A stretch of 64,000 nt of DNA from Metellina segmentata (lineage: Eukaryota > Arthropoda > Arachnida > Araneae > Tetragnathidae). The notes beneath the pieces were generated by a model. It was not told where the DNA came from. It saw only the letters and a program-made list of their open reading frames with translations, and did no database searches. Shown one piece after another: positions 21,601-31,892 of the stretch; the stretch's first letter is position 1, and each line of letters begins with the position of its first letter. Location: contig OX375873.1 in assembly GCA_947359465.1 (NCBI GenBank), positions 134,060,899 to 134,124,898 of the forward strand, read 5' to 3'. The position numbers and the translations under genes were made by a program.

Positions 21601-22135
21601 ATTAAAAAAAAAAATGCTTCAACATAAACACAACTCAAATGTTTTTTGTTTTTCTTGCAAAAAAGTTCCTGGAGTTTGAAATAAAAATTAGCTCACCTGA
21701 CCATAGTTTAAACCACAAGCTGGTCAAGAAAACATTTGAGTTGTTGAAGAAGTTTTCTTATTTATTTCCAGAGTAAAAAAAAAAAATGTATGTACAGCAT
21801 GGTGTACAATTCAATTTGTTGTGGACTCGTCAAATACATTTACAATGACAGTTACATAAAGTATTTTGAACAATTCATGTCAGAAGCAAATTAGAAAGTC
21901 AGTCACATTAAAGAAAAAACTTTCAGCAGAAGTACAACGAACATGAAATGGATTATATGGATGGATACAACATGTATGTATATTTGCGTCCGAAGTAAAT
22001 TGTAGAAGCAAGGGAGAAGTTCAAATGGAATTTTTTTTTTCCTGTTAACTTAAATGATGTTAACATTCTTTTATGAAAAATAATTGATGATTTTTCAATC
22101 AAGTTATTATTAAGTCAACCCGAGCAAAGCCGAAT
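18691..22135. other. unique-looking AT-rich stretch, no gene identified
   Basis: About 3.4 kb with no transposon ends or SINE. It holds one 26-bp exact direct repeat (20,314 and 20,669) and a TA microsatellite near 20,345. Short open frames look fortuitous. A minus-strand AATAAA (TTTATT at about 21,040) is compatible with a transcript end, but no exon was recognised upstream of it. Confidence 0.5.
20314..20694 (+). repeat. 26-bp exact direct repeat, 355 bp apart
   Basis: The 26 bases starting CATGTTGAGATGAAG and ending TTTTAAACA occur identically at 20,314-20,339 and 20,669-20,694, in otherwise non-repetitive AT-rich DNA. Flanks show only weak similarity. Confidence 0.85.
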
Positions 22136-22139
22136 ATTT

Positions 22140-22610
22140 CTGCTAGTTAATGATATTATCAATGTAATTAAAATTCCTTTTTGGCAAATTGAGGTAAAAT
22201 ATGTAGTTTTACTTTTGTGTTCGTGAAGGGTTGCTTAAAGCTAAATTAAGGTCAATTCCTAGCGAATTCGATTTGGTTCTTCACTACAGTTTTTACCACG
22301 CAAGAGCTTATTAGACCGGGACCTACAGCTAAAAGGATTCCGAACCCCCTACGAACATCTTCGTAGGGATTCGAACTCGGAGCCTGTTGTGAACCAAGGA
22401 CACAGACACAATAGCGAAATCATTGAAAGTAATTTGATACTCTTGGAAAATTCATGTGATTGCTTCAATTTAGAAATGAGCTTCATCGTAGAAGAGACAT
22501 GTAAACGAAACTAATTAGACAAGAATCCAAACCACGGCGAACACTCATGTCAAAGCGGGATTCGAATCCAGAGCTTGTTGAGCCAAAGCACCGAGTACAA
22601 CATTGTGAAA
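22140..22610 (+). repeat. module P, copy 1 (dimeric tRNA-like repeat)
   Basis: Contains, in order, AATTCCTTTTTGGCAAATTG, TTACTTTTGTGTTCGTGA, a tRNA-like B-box reading GATTCGAACTC in reverse near 22,370, CAATAGCGAAATCATTGAAA, GTGATTGCTTCAATTTAGAA, TCATCGTAGAAG, and a second B-box GGGATTCGAATCC near 22,558. The two B-boxes about 190 bp apart are on the minus strand, suggesting a dimeric tRNA-derived unit. Related copies are at 24.1, 28.7, 32.1 and 33.9 kb. Confidence 0.7.
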
Positions 22611-23081
22611 AAACCATTTGATTTAAGCTATTATGTTTTTCCAAAAAATCGAAAAAATTGAAACTATTCATTGTAAAAAAAAATGCCACAACTTAATGTT
22701 TTGAAATGGTTCCTGTGTTCGGATTTTTAATTGGCTGACTGTACAAGGAAAGAAATTGTTCTCAGAAAGAATATTCAACTCAGACATACGTGCCCGTTCC
22801 GAAGCACTAAAGATCGAATAGCATCGTGATATCCCGTTCAAGTTCTGGACCTTTGAAGTGTTCAAATAGTGAAAGAGTGGAAATATTTGAAACCAGATTT
22901 TATAGAAAAATAGGATACATCTATTTTTTATACTGAGTTGATTTTCCAACACCTTATCCAATTCCAATGTTAAAAGGTTATTTTTTTCCCAAAATATCAA
23001 AATTTTATTAATCTTTAAATTATGTGTAAAGGTTAAAAAACATTTAATTTTGCATAACTTCAATTTTGTAAGTGAACTCGG

Positions 23082-23262
23082 CCTACTCCTAATGTCCATA
23101 CCACACCAATGTGAGGACCTTTGAAGTCAGGACTGTTTCATGTGCACTAGCCCCCACTTCAACTACGGTCATTGATTGGATCGAGTCGAACTCGCGACTC
23201 TGGTTGCTAATCCGTGACTCTACCAACTGGGTTTCCGCGGTCCCCAACGCTGCATGGAGTTT
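23082..23262 (-). mobile_element. SINE family A variant, 5' half
   Basis: On the minus strand: a tRNA-like head with CGGAAACCCAGTTGGTAGAG and GAGTTCGACTCG, then GTGGGGGCTAGTGCACATGA and CACATTGGTGTGG. The 3' half is absent. It separates module P copy 1 from module Q copy 1. Confidence 0.6.
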
Positions 23263-23752
23263 GCACTAAATAAATGTTTCGTTCCCAAAGAAATTTATCA
23301 TGAATATCGTATAGATTTAATGTTTCATTCTCTCATAATGATGGTAACTAACTAATTCAAACTAATTGTCTTATCAAATTGAGCATTCTCTATTTTCCTC
23401 GGATGCCGAAGATGCAATCCCCTTCCCTTTTCAAAGTCACTGTTGAATCACGTTCCAGGAAGTCTGAAAAGAATATATTTGTTTCTTGTCCCCATCCCTC
23501 GGACATTCAGAAACAAACATGGTTACCAACATTTAAGATGAACGAAAGGTAGCCAAGAGGAGAGTGGTTTTCATCGCCAAGGCGCCCATTCAGAAGGGCA
23601 ACCTTCCCGGTGGCAACACGTGTCCTCAATTCCTATCCATGCTTTCCCTATGGGAGTGCTCCCCTCCCCCCGCCTTCTCTCGAGAATCTGGCGAGGAAGG
23701 ACTTGGCGCGTTTGATTCACAAAAAGCGATAAATGATTCAAAACACGACTGA
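23262..23752 (+). repeat. module Q, copy 1
   Basis: A roughly 480-bp unit nearly identical to 29,150-29,520 (inverted) and 33,030-33,530. Landmarks are TTATCATGAATATCGTATA, CCTCGGATGCCGAAGATGCA, TTCCAGGAAGTCTGAAAAGA, ATCGCCAAGGCGCCCATTCA and CTCGAGAATCTGGCGAGGAA. It is GC-richer than its surroundings. A 62-codon frame is open in all three copies but starts and ends within the repeat and resembles no protein I know, so I treat the unit as non-coding. Confidence 0.8.
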
Positions 23753-24130
23753 CTAGATGCTTGGTCTCGGGGCTAAAGTTTGCGGTCGTAATTTCCTCAA
23801 GTAAATTTTCGCATATCTATCCCGGGAAGATCTCAAGTCCAGATGGTTTTCACGTAGCGCACAACGGCCTGAATTTGCTTCGTTTTAGAAGGATAATGTC
23901 GAACAAATATTTATCCTTTTGCTCTCTGAAAATACTCGTCGTATTGTATAAAATGTATTCCGTTAATTTTGACACACACTTGACAGTGGAATGGGTGAAT
24001 ATCTTTGAACCGGGTGGGAATTTGGTATTTCTGATAAAAAATGACTTAGTTTTTAGTTTAGGAAAAACTGATGAAGAGGAAAACGTACTAAACCAAAAAA
24101 TTTACTCCAATAGCTGCATCGGCATCTGTT
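23753..24130 (+). repeat. Q-P linker segment
   Basis: Joins modules Q and P in this copy and, diverged, at 33,531-33,935 (shared blocks CGGTCGTAA, CCAGAT.GTTTT and ATTTACTCCAATA/ATTTATTCTAATA). It is missing from the 29-kb copy. Its 123-codon open frame has no recognisable domain. Confidence 0.5.
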
Positions 24131-24636
24131 AATAAAAATTTCTTTTTGTCAAAATGAGGTAAAATTTATGTCCTTTACTTTTGTGTACGTGATGTCACTG
24201 AATTGGTACAACACAAGGTATATTGGGTTGCTGAAAGCTTAAATTAAGCTGAGCACAAGAATTCGTTTGCTCAAATGAATTCGTAAAAACTCAACCATAA
24301 ATATTATCAATTTTTTGTGCAGTTCTCGGTATACGTAACTCATACGCTGAAAATTGAGAGTTTAGTAACAAGAAAGAGAAGAGTGTAAAACTAGTTGACC
24401 ATTGCTAACGAATTTGACTTGGTTTGTCACACGACAGATTAACTGACCGGGACGTACAAATACGAACATCTTCGACCGGGATTCGAACTCAGAGCCTGTT
24501 GAACCCGGTACACTGATACAATAGCGAAATCATTGAAAGTATTGTGATATACTTGTAAAGCTCATGTAAATGCTTCAATTTAGAAACGAGTTTCATCGTA
24601 GAAGGGACATGTGAACGAAACTAATTAGCAAGGTAA
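24131..24636 (+). repeat. module P, copy 2
   Basis: Same landmarks as copy 1 plus the better preserved CAAGAATTCGTTTGCTCAAA, TTTTTTGTGCAGTTCTCGGT and CACGACAGATTAACTGACCG. The B-box GGGATTCGAACTC is near 24,478. It ends at ACTAATTAGCAAGG, where a SINE and module S follow, so the second tRNA-like half is lost. Confidence 0.75.
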
Positions 24637-24962
24637 TGATAATTTTGGTTAACGTCGTACTAGAGCAACACAACGGGCTATTGACGACGGTCCGGGATCA
24701 GTCCCTTTAGGGAAAGATCCGAGGACAACACCTCGTAATTTTGAACCACGGTCAGATGACGAAGCAACACCTGAGCTGGCACCCCACTCTCCAAACTTCC
24801 ACGCCAACCCAACGTGAGGACTTTCGGCCACGACAGATTTAAGGTGCACCAGCCGCCTCTACACCATACGTTTACAAACATCCATGCCCGAACCCGGATT
24901 CGAACCAGGAACCTTCCGATCTAGAGTCTAACACCTTAACCACTATACCGGTTGGTCGGCCA
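24637..24962 (-). mobile_element. SINE family A, near full-length
   Basis: Read on the minus strand it starts CCGACCAACCGGTATAGTGG, has a tRNA-like A/B-box pair with GGTTCGAATCCGGGT, and continues GGTGCACCTTAAATCTGTCG, CCTCACGTTGGG, GTTTGGAGAGTGGGGTGCC and CTCAGGTGTTGC. It ends CCGTCGTCAATAGCCCGTTG...TAACCAAAATTA. One of the two best copies in the window. It sits where module P copy 2 would continue, so insertion was accompanied by loss of target sequence or later rearrangement. Confidence 0.9.
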
Positions 24963-24969
24963 AATACAT

Positions 24970-25425
24970 TACGAAGAAAATTATTATTATTTTTTAAACT
25001 GGTAATGTGCTTAGCGAATATGTGTTAATACATATTGGCTAAAAATTTATACATATACAGAAGAGTTGGCAAATAAAGAGAGTCAAATCTACACCATTTG
25101 ACCAATCAAAACCAATCCACATCTCTTTTTTTTATCCATCCTGTATTCAGAAAGCCCTGAAAGAATAGTATATTCCTGTTTGATTGTCATATCTCACCGC
25201 TCAATGTTTAGCCGTCAGAGAGCGCAGAAGTAATATTTATTTTTAATACATTTTATTCTACTTTTAAACTTTAAAATCACTCTCCTGAAAAATCACGTTT
25301 TTCGAGATATGAAATTGGTGAAAGGAGTGAGCGACATATTAACCCCGTTCTATTTGGCCTAGTTGTTCAATGGTGGCTAAAAACAATTCAAAATCCCATA
25401 TGAATAGCATTGAGTATTATTACTA
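24970..25425 (+). repeat. module S, copy 1 (holds the empty site of the 29.6-kb hAT)
   Basis: Inverted relative to 28,270-28,640 and to the flanks of the hAT at 29,571-31,884. Shared blocks are CTCACCGCTCAATGTTTAGC, CGTCAGAGAGCGCAGAA, TTTTATTCTACTTTTAAACT and CACTCTCCTGAAAAATCACG. Here the TACTTTTAAAC target is uninterrupted. Confidence 0.75.
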
Positions 25426-25954
25426 TTGCTGGTACGCAGCTCAGTTATTTCAGCAGAATACTAAGCACACACACACATATTTCTAAGAAAAAATCTACGA
25501 GCGGTGTTTCTATCGTTAGTACTCCCTGTTTAATATTTAGTGATTTTTATCCAAACAACAGTCAACTTTAAAGTACCTTGCACATTAATAACTTCCTAGT
25601 AGTTAAATCTATTAATTACTTGACAAAAATATATTTGATGGAGCGACAAGGTCTAGTTGAGGATGGAACAGAAGATTGTGACAAATAATCTGTTTACCCT
25701 TATTAGTACAAGCAAAGGCACCAAAGAAATGCTAAACACACTTTGCTCATATTGATATTTTCTTGAAAAAACATTGCCAGAAAATTTTTCTGTTCAGCGC
25801 CATTACAGCCTTCATTATAATTGTATTTCTGATATTATCGTTCGACAAAATATGTCTGAAGATTGTTCATAAATTGTACGTAACCTTTTTACAGAGCAGT
25901 TGATAAGACATTAGTTGTGAGAATTTGTGGTACAGTTGAAGTTTCCGTGATAAT

Positions 25955-26754
25955 TAGGGCAACTTTTTGCAACAAATGCAACTTTTTTTCACACGTTCTA
26001 AGCTGCATGTAAAATGCTAAAACAAAAATTCCTCCTTCATGGGGTGTACTGTAAGTGAGTTATAACCGCAACATAAATGCAACTTTCTGCATAAATGGAA
26101 CTTTTTGCATACATGCAACCACCTGCAACTTTTTAAAATTTAGCTTAAAATTAATTAATATGAAGTTACTATTTTATTTTTTGCCCTCTGAACCAAATAT
26201 TCGATCACGTGTGTCTGATCTTGCGAACGCCGAAGTATTGCGATCAAACAAGAAGTTAATGGAAAGAAGCTGTTTGTCCTAACAGACAAAAGTGAAATGG
26301 CAAGAAGTACTTTTAACACATCAGTTGGCACCCTTGATAATGCAGAGAAAACTTGCTTAATCGACTGCAGAGTTTGCGAGGTGAGTGTCAATCATAAATA
26401 TGCTGTTCGCCTTGTAGATATGACGTTTCAAAATCCACTGAATGTTGAGCGAAAGGATTTGGCGCTTCTGCTATATAATATAGCACATTATTTTAATGCG
26501 GCTGGCGCAGTTTTTCAATGTTAAAGAAATTACTGGCCAAGGATCGGCCATTCAATGTTTGTCTGTATTTAAGAATGTATAATAATGTTGTTATACACGA
26601 CTAAAATTGTCAATATATTTTTCATTTTTTACGAATAATTTATTTTAGAATTTAGTGTATCAAAAATAAATGCAACTTTATTTCCATAAATGCAACTTTA
26701 GGGAATGACAAATGCAACTTTTCCCATTTTTACTGCAACAAAAAAGTTGCCCTA
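25955..26754. mobile_element. hAT-like element with direct AAATGCAACTTT subterminal repeats
   Basis: Ends TAGGGCAACTTTTTGC and, inward from the right, TAGGGCAACTTTTTTGTTGC, flanked by a perfect 8-bp duplication GTGATAAT (25947-25954, 26755-26762). AAATGCAACTTT-like motifs occur about four times near the left end and three near the right, all in the same orientation. The 500-bp core has open stretches on both strands (for example VCEVSVNHKYAVRLVDMTFQ on plus) but no transposase domain I recognise. Confidence 0.85.
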
Positions 26755-26811
26755 GTGATAATGATCCCAGAAGAGTAACAAATGGTGTATACAAATTAGT
26801 TAATGAACTTT

Positions 26812-27545
26812 ACATATGCGTAATCAGGGGGGGGGGCGTTGTAAAGAACATTAACCCCTCCATTCAAGTGAGAAAATCAATTTTGCATATATATATAATG
26901 TGGCGAAGTGATAAAAGGGGACCTCTTTGTTTCTCCAGTCGCCTAGCCGGCTGAAATCGTTCTTTGTCGGACAATGGCTGGCTTGCCCCTCTGTTAGAAC
27001 TGAAAAGACGGGGGGGGGGGCTCGCCTCTTGGAGTTTTGAGACGATGGATAACTACTGCCCAAGGGTTTTTCCCACGGTCGTGAGCTTCGAGGCTTACTG
27101 CAGGGAGGATTGGGTCTGCGAGAGAGGACTCTCTGACACAGACTCGAGAAGAGTTTGGTCGTTGTTTCGAGGGCGTACTAGCGACGCCCTAGACTTTGGA
27201 AGTTAAGAGATTCTTGCTATGTTTTTTTTTTTTTTTTGAAATTGTCTGTTCTCAACAGAACAGCACTGTATAAATATTAATCACCAAGAAATAAAAGAAT
27301 AGTTGTTTCCTATACAATATTCAGATTTCGTAAAATATCCTTCCTGCCAAAACTTATACAGCCCAGTTGTGTAACATTGTCTTCTATATTAACTATTCAT
27401 AACTTAATTTTAATTAATGCTTCACTTGTGTAATAAATAAATGTAATCAATGAAACAATGGTACATTAATTCATATGCGTAGTCAGGGGGAGTTGGTTTT
27501 TCAACCCCCCATTCAGTTCGAATAAGATAATCGAATTTGTTGATG
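26812..27545 (+). repeat. direct repeats with G-tracts flanking a GC-rich segment
   Basis: CATATGCGTAATCAGGGGGG at 26,814 and CATATGCGTAGTCAGGGGG at 27,471 each lead, within 40 bases, into AACCCCYCCATTCA-like sequence and an AAGAAAATC/AAGATAATCGAATTTG segment. They flank a locally GC-rich 280-bp block (26,930-27,206) with an 11-G run and a following T-run at about 27,222-27,237. The block has an 80-codon frame I do not recognise. It looks like a foreign insertion, but no target duplication was identified. Confidence 0.5.
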
Positions 27546-27685
27546 ACGAGAAATCGCAGCTTTAAGTTTTATGGCTATTGCACGGCATTATAAACATTAA
27601 AAATAAATAATTGCGCGGCATATAAGTGAAATTTTTATTCGCTTGCTTTTTATGTTTAACTTAGAATATGTTTTTTGAAGAACCA

Positions 27686-27893
27686 ACTAAATGTGTTAGC
27701 CTCTGCATCGGAAGGTTCCTGGTTCGAATCCGGGTCCGGGCATGGATATTTGTAAGTGTATGGTATAGAGGCGGCTGGTGCATCTTAAATCTGTATTGGC
27801 CGAAAGTTCTCACGTTGGGTTGGTGTATAAGTTTGGAGAGTAGGGTACCAGTTCAGGTGTTGCCCCGTCTTCTGACCGTGGTTCAAAATTACG
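27686..27893 (+). mobile_element. SINE family A, 5' two-thirds
   Basis: GTTAGCCTCTGCATCGGAAG, GGTTCGAATCCGGGTCCGGG, GTATGGTATAGAGGCGGCTG, GTTCTCACGTTGGG and CTGACCGTGGTTCAAAATTA, in order. The 3' third is missing. An inverted 3'-third fragment lies 150 bp downstream. Confidence 0.85.
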
Positions 27894-28046
27894 TGCCTAT
27901 GATTCTTTACATTGTTTATATAATTTTATATTGGTGCATAGAAAGAATAATATCAACTGTAAGCCCAAGCACATGATTTTCCGACAATTTTACTATGACA
28001 CGGATCGTTTTTATAAGTGTACTTCTTCTAGTAGAATATCGTTTAA

Positions 28047-28175
28047 TTAACGTCCTACTAGTGCAACATAACGGTTTATTGACGACGGTCCGGGAACAGT
28101 CCCCTAAGGGAAATGTCCGAGGACAACACCACGTAATTTTGAAACATGGTCAGATGAAGAGGCAACACCTGAGCT
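28047..28175 (-). mobile_element. SINE family A, 3' third (inverted)
   Basis: Minus-strand 3' end: CTCAGGTGTTGCCTCTTCAT, GGTGTTGTCCTCGGACATTT, CGGACCGTCGTCAATAAACC. With the neighbouring plus-strand 5' part it looks like one element split by inversion, or two separate 5'/3' truncated copies. Confidence 0.8.
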
Positions 28176-28269
28176 GAGATTTTCGCGTTAGATAGACTCG
28201 TTTGCTAACAAAATGTAGGTAAATCAAAATTTAATGTTTTAAATCATTTCGTACCATTAGTCAAATATT

Positions 28270-28640
28270 TATAAATTATTGATAGCTTGAAATTCGAGTA
28301 ATATTGGTAAAATAATCTGAGTTGCCTACCGCAATAGTAATAATATTCAATGCTATTCCTATGGGATTATGAATTGTTTTTAGCCACCTCTGTTCAAGTA
28401 GGCCAAATAGAAAGGGGTTAATATGTAGACTAGGCTACCCGTATGGCTCTAAATGATATGTGTACCAAATTAGATATGGATTGATTTTGATTGGTCAAGC
28501 GGTGTACATTTGTCTCTCTTCTGTGTTTGCCAATTCTTCTTTATATGTAGAGAATATGTATTAACACATAATTCGTGTAAAAAACTTTACCAGTTTTTAG
28601 AATAATAATAATTTTTTTCGTTATGTATCTGTAGTTTTAT
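28270..28640 (-). repeat. module S, copy 2
   Basis: Inverted counterpart of the distal part of module S copy 1, with GCAATAGTAATAATATTCAA, TTTTTAGCCACC, GGCCAAATAGAA, GATTGATTTTGATTGGTCAA and TAACACATAATTCGTGTAAA. Confidence 0.7.
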
Positions 28641-28659
28641 AAAGGCGTTAATTAAAACA

Positions 28660-29145
28660 GCTGGTTGTGGCAGCCGAGGGGACGGTGCTATGGCCTTTGG
28701 TTCAGCAAGCTCTGGGTTCGAATCCCGCTTTGACATTAATGTTTGCCGTGGTTTGAAATCCACTTTGGATCCTTGTCTAATTAGCCTCGTTTACATGTCT
28801 CTTCTACAAAGAAGCTCATTTCTAAATTGAAGCATTCACATGAATTTTCCAAGAATATCATAATACTTTCAATCATTTCGCTATTGTGTCAGTGTCTCTG
28901 GTTCACAACAGGCTCTGAGTTCGAATCCCTACGAAGATGTTCGTAGGGGGGTTCAGAAAATCTACTTTTAACTGGAGGTCCCGGTCTAATAAGCTATCGT
29001 GTGTCAAAAATGTAATGACAAACCAAATCAAATTCGTTAGCAATGGGCCTTAATTTAAGCTTTCATCAACCCAATATACCTTGTGTTGTACCAATTCAGT
29101 GACATCACGTACACAAAACTAAAGGACATAAATTTTACCTCATTT
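28660..29145 (-). repeat. module P, copy 3, with both tRNA-like halves
   Basis: On the plus strand the two tRNA-like parts read GCAAGCTCTGGGTTCGAATC near 28,706 and ACAGGCTCTGAGTTCGAATC near 28,909, i.e. similar heads about 200 bp apart. The full P landmarks follow, ending CAAAACTAAAGGACATAAAT and CCTCATTTTGACC. This copy gives the clearest evidence for a dimeric tRNA-derived repeat. Confidence 0.75.
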
Positions 29146-29149
29146 TGAC

Positions 29150-29520
29150 CTTTAACCCCGAGCCCAAGCATCTAGTCATTCCTGTTTTGAATCATTTATC
29201 GCTTTTTGTGAATCAAACGCGCCAAGTCCTTCCTCGCCAGATTCTCGAGAGAAGGCGGGGGGAGGGGAGCACTCCCATAGGGAAAGCATGGATAGGAATT
29301 GAGGACACGTGTTGCCACCGGGAAGGTTGCCCTTCTGAATGGGCGCCTTGGCGATGAAAACCACTCTCCTCTTGGCTACCTTTCGTTCATCTTAAATGTT
29401 GGTAACCATGTTTGTTTCTGAATGTCCGAGGGATGGGGACAAGAAACAAATATATTCTTTTCAGACTTCCTGGAAAGTGATTCAACAGTGACTTTGAAAA
29501 GGGAAGGGGATTGCATCTTG
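29150..29520 (-). repeat. module Q, copy 2 (inverted)
   Basis: Reverse complement of 23,400-23,760 with only a handful of differences, including TTGGCGCGTTTGATTCAC and the GGGAGTGCTCCCCTCC block in reverse. It joins module P directly; the Q-P linker is absent. At GCATCTT (29,519) it switches to the module S flank that carries the hAT insertion. Confidence 0.8.
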
Positions 29521-29570
29521 CATTTAAAAAAACGTGATTTTTCAGGAGAGTGATTTTAAAGTATAAAAGT

Positions 29571-31884
29571 CAGTGGCGGATCAAGTCAAGTGGGGGCCCC
29601 AAGCCCAAGCGGTAAAATTTCGGTGCCCTCAAACTAAATTTAGAAAAAACATTTTCAAGAAAAAAAAAAAAACTCTCACTAAGTTATTTACAAAAACAAA
29701 GTAATCAAAAATGTCCATACCATAAGACATTAGATAAATTTATCAAAACAACATTTTTTACATGATTTTCCGTCTTGCTTATTTCTTAAAATTCGTCAAT
29801 TATTTTGGCAGTGTCAATTCGATTTAAAAATTCTTGCTTTATATACAGAATGGCCATAGTATTTAATCTTTCTTCTCCCATAATGCTCCTTAAATAATTT
29901 TTTTCACGTTTTAAAACAGAAAACGATCTTTCTACTGACGTATTAGATAAGTGAATTGTTAAAAAAAATTCTTTGTTTGTTCTTTTCTTCTATTGATAAA
30001 TCCCAATAACAAAAATATTCGAAAAGGCTCCACTACAACTTCATACGTCTGAGTTCTTTGAAATAATTCTGCTTTGGTGTAATCACATATGACACAATGA
30101 CTCTGGAATTTTTTCTTATTGTAAATTCACATGTCCGACTTTTTTGTATTCATCCAAAAACATTTTATCTTTTTTTTTTGTCTGCGAGGTTTTCAATCTT
30201 CCACGTTAAAAGATAGCCCTGATAAATCAGTTACCTCTTTTTCAAATTTTTCTCTGAAGTTATTTATAAAATTTTCTAATGACCCTTCAGTAGGATAGAT
30301 TCTTTCTCAATAGTTCGCATTGCACACTGATTGCAGTGATTAGCTAGAAGCATTTATTATTTGTAAAATAGTATTCCAAATAACTGTCATTAGGGCGATT
30401 TCATATTTGTCCATTTTCTACAGAAGCGAAGTCGCCTCCACTATAGTAACTTTTTTTCTTCTTCCGAATTACATATTTCAGTTAAAGCCTCTTTTATATG
30501 GGTGAAACCAAGTTTCATAGTTAATACAGCATCTGCTCTTGCTGACCATCTTGTATTAGAAACTCTTTTTACTGAGACGGAATGTTTACACCATTTAAAA
30601 TTTTCAAGCGATGGGTTGACGATGAAAAAAGTGTGAATAAATTCTTCACAAACACATTACTGAATTGCAGCGCTACAACTTTCTGCAGAGAAATTTCCAA
30701 TTAAGTTTAAGGAATGATTTAGCACACAGAATAAAAACCGTACTTGGACTATGTTCTTTAATATGTTCTTGCAAATCTGAGTACTGCCATGACATATTAG
30801 AAGCATTACCAACTGATTTCCCTAGACAGTTTTCAATATCCACTCCTAATTTTATTAAAGTTTTCAAAACTTTTTGTTCTTTGATGTTCTTGTTATATGA
30901 TCTATGGGAATGAATTCCACAAACACGTCCTTTATATTATGAAACATCACAGGGATGAAACATCGTACCACAAAAGTTAGTAGATCGGCATGCAAAACAT
31001 CGGGAGTATAGTCAACAATTATACTATAGGTCGCACACTTGATTCCTTCAATTATTTCAGCTTTTACTTGATTGCAAATAAGACCTACAAATTCGTCTAA
31101 AATATTATGAGATAAATAGTTTCTATTTCCTCGTCCATTGTTGGTATATTTTTGTAGGTGTAACTTCCAACCTATCAGGAGTCCAAGTAGGTTAAATAAT
31201 TTCCTTTCCCATTGAATTATTTGCTTTCATCGTAAATACTAATCCTAAGCGGCTCAAAAATTGTATTGTTGATATAATTCTATTCAACACACCTCTCCAG
31301 TAACATACTTCTTTTTCTGTAATAGTTGAGTAGCAATTCTAATGAATTTTGTTGATCTTTTATACATAGTACAGATGACTGACATGTTCTTTCGAAACTT
31401 CGTAGTCCGGTAAAAAAACAGTAATTGATCTCCAATTTTGCAAACCAGTTATTGATTTAGACTTGATGTTGAGTAAAGTTTGCAAGGGTAGCTGTAGACA
31501 CTTTTTCTAGTTTCTGAAAATATCAACCAATTTCTCTTTTCCATTTTATTTCTTTCTGTAAAAATTATCATAAGAAAGTCCTCTTTTTCACTTCATCTAT
31601 GTCTTTATAAACTGATTTCAAATTCTCTATATTCCCGATATTTTTTGGTTTGTTACTAAGAATATGGTCAATAACAGCATCTGTTAATATTGTTGACCAT
31701 AAAGCTATATTATTTACTACTTCGATGTCTTCTCTATCGAGGCATCTTTCTGGACTATATCTTCTGCGTTTTCGCAATCACTTTTTACCGGTCACAACTT
31801 TCCTCGAACCCTAATGAAAATACATATTAAGACCTCGGGGCCCTACGCGGCCGCTTAGTCCGCGTACCGCTTAATCCGCCACTG
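29571..31884 (-). mobile_element. 2.3-kb hAT transposon in module S, perfect 8-bp duplication
   Basis: Inverted ends CAGTGGCGGATCAAG (29571) and CTTAATCCGCCACTG (ending 31884) are flanked by identical ATAAAAGT (29563-29570 and 31885-31892). Removing the element and one duplication restores the module S sequence seen uninterrupted near 25,260-25,300. The interior holds a decayed minus-strand transposase. Confidence 0.95.
29786..31777 (-). pseudogene. hAT transposase pseudogene (ZMYM1-like type)
   Basis: Minus-strand fragments in the correct order. An N-terminal piece at 31,568-31,777 contains NNIALWSTILTDAVIDHILS. A core piece at 30,673-30,867 contains GKSVGNASNMSWQYSDLQEH, corresponding to the family's CRGQ-YDNASNMSG-Y motif around the second catalytic Asp (here the Asp position is altered). 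The C-terminal hATC at about 29,786-29,945 has TSVERSFSVLKREKNYLRS and EERLNTMAILYIKQEFLNRI before a TAA. Frame shifts and stops lie between the pieces. Known relatives are the TTF-type/ZMYM1-like hAT transposases of animals. Not functional. Confidence 0.85.
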
Positions 31885-31892
31885 ATAAAAGT

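Noticed and set aside
22668..23099. 143-codon minus-strand open frame
   Set aside because: It runs across AT-rich linker DNA between repeat modules with low-complexity composition and no recognisable domain.
23564..23752. 62-codon frame conserved in three module Q copies
   Set aside because: Conservation equals that of the surrounding non-coding DNA, and the antisense strand is open too, so there is no sign of coding selection.
24649..24881. Two overlapping minus-strand frames of about 65 codons
   Set aside because: They lie wholly inside a SINE; open only by chance.
24900..24960. tRNA-like sequence with a good B-box
   Set aside because: It is the head of a SINE, continuous with the SINE body, and lacks a proper acceptor stem and anticodon arm.
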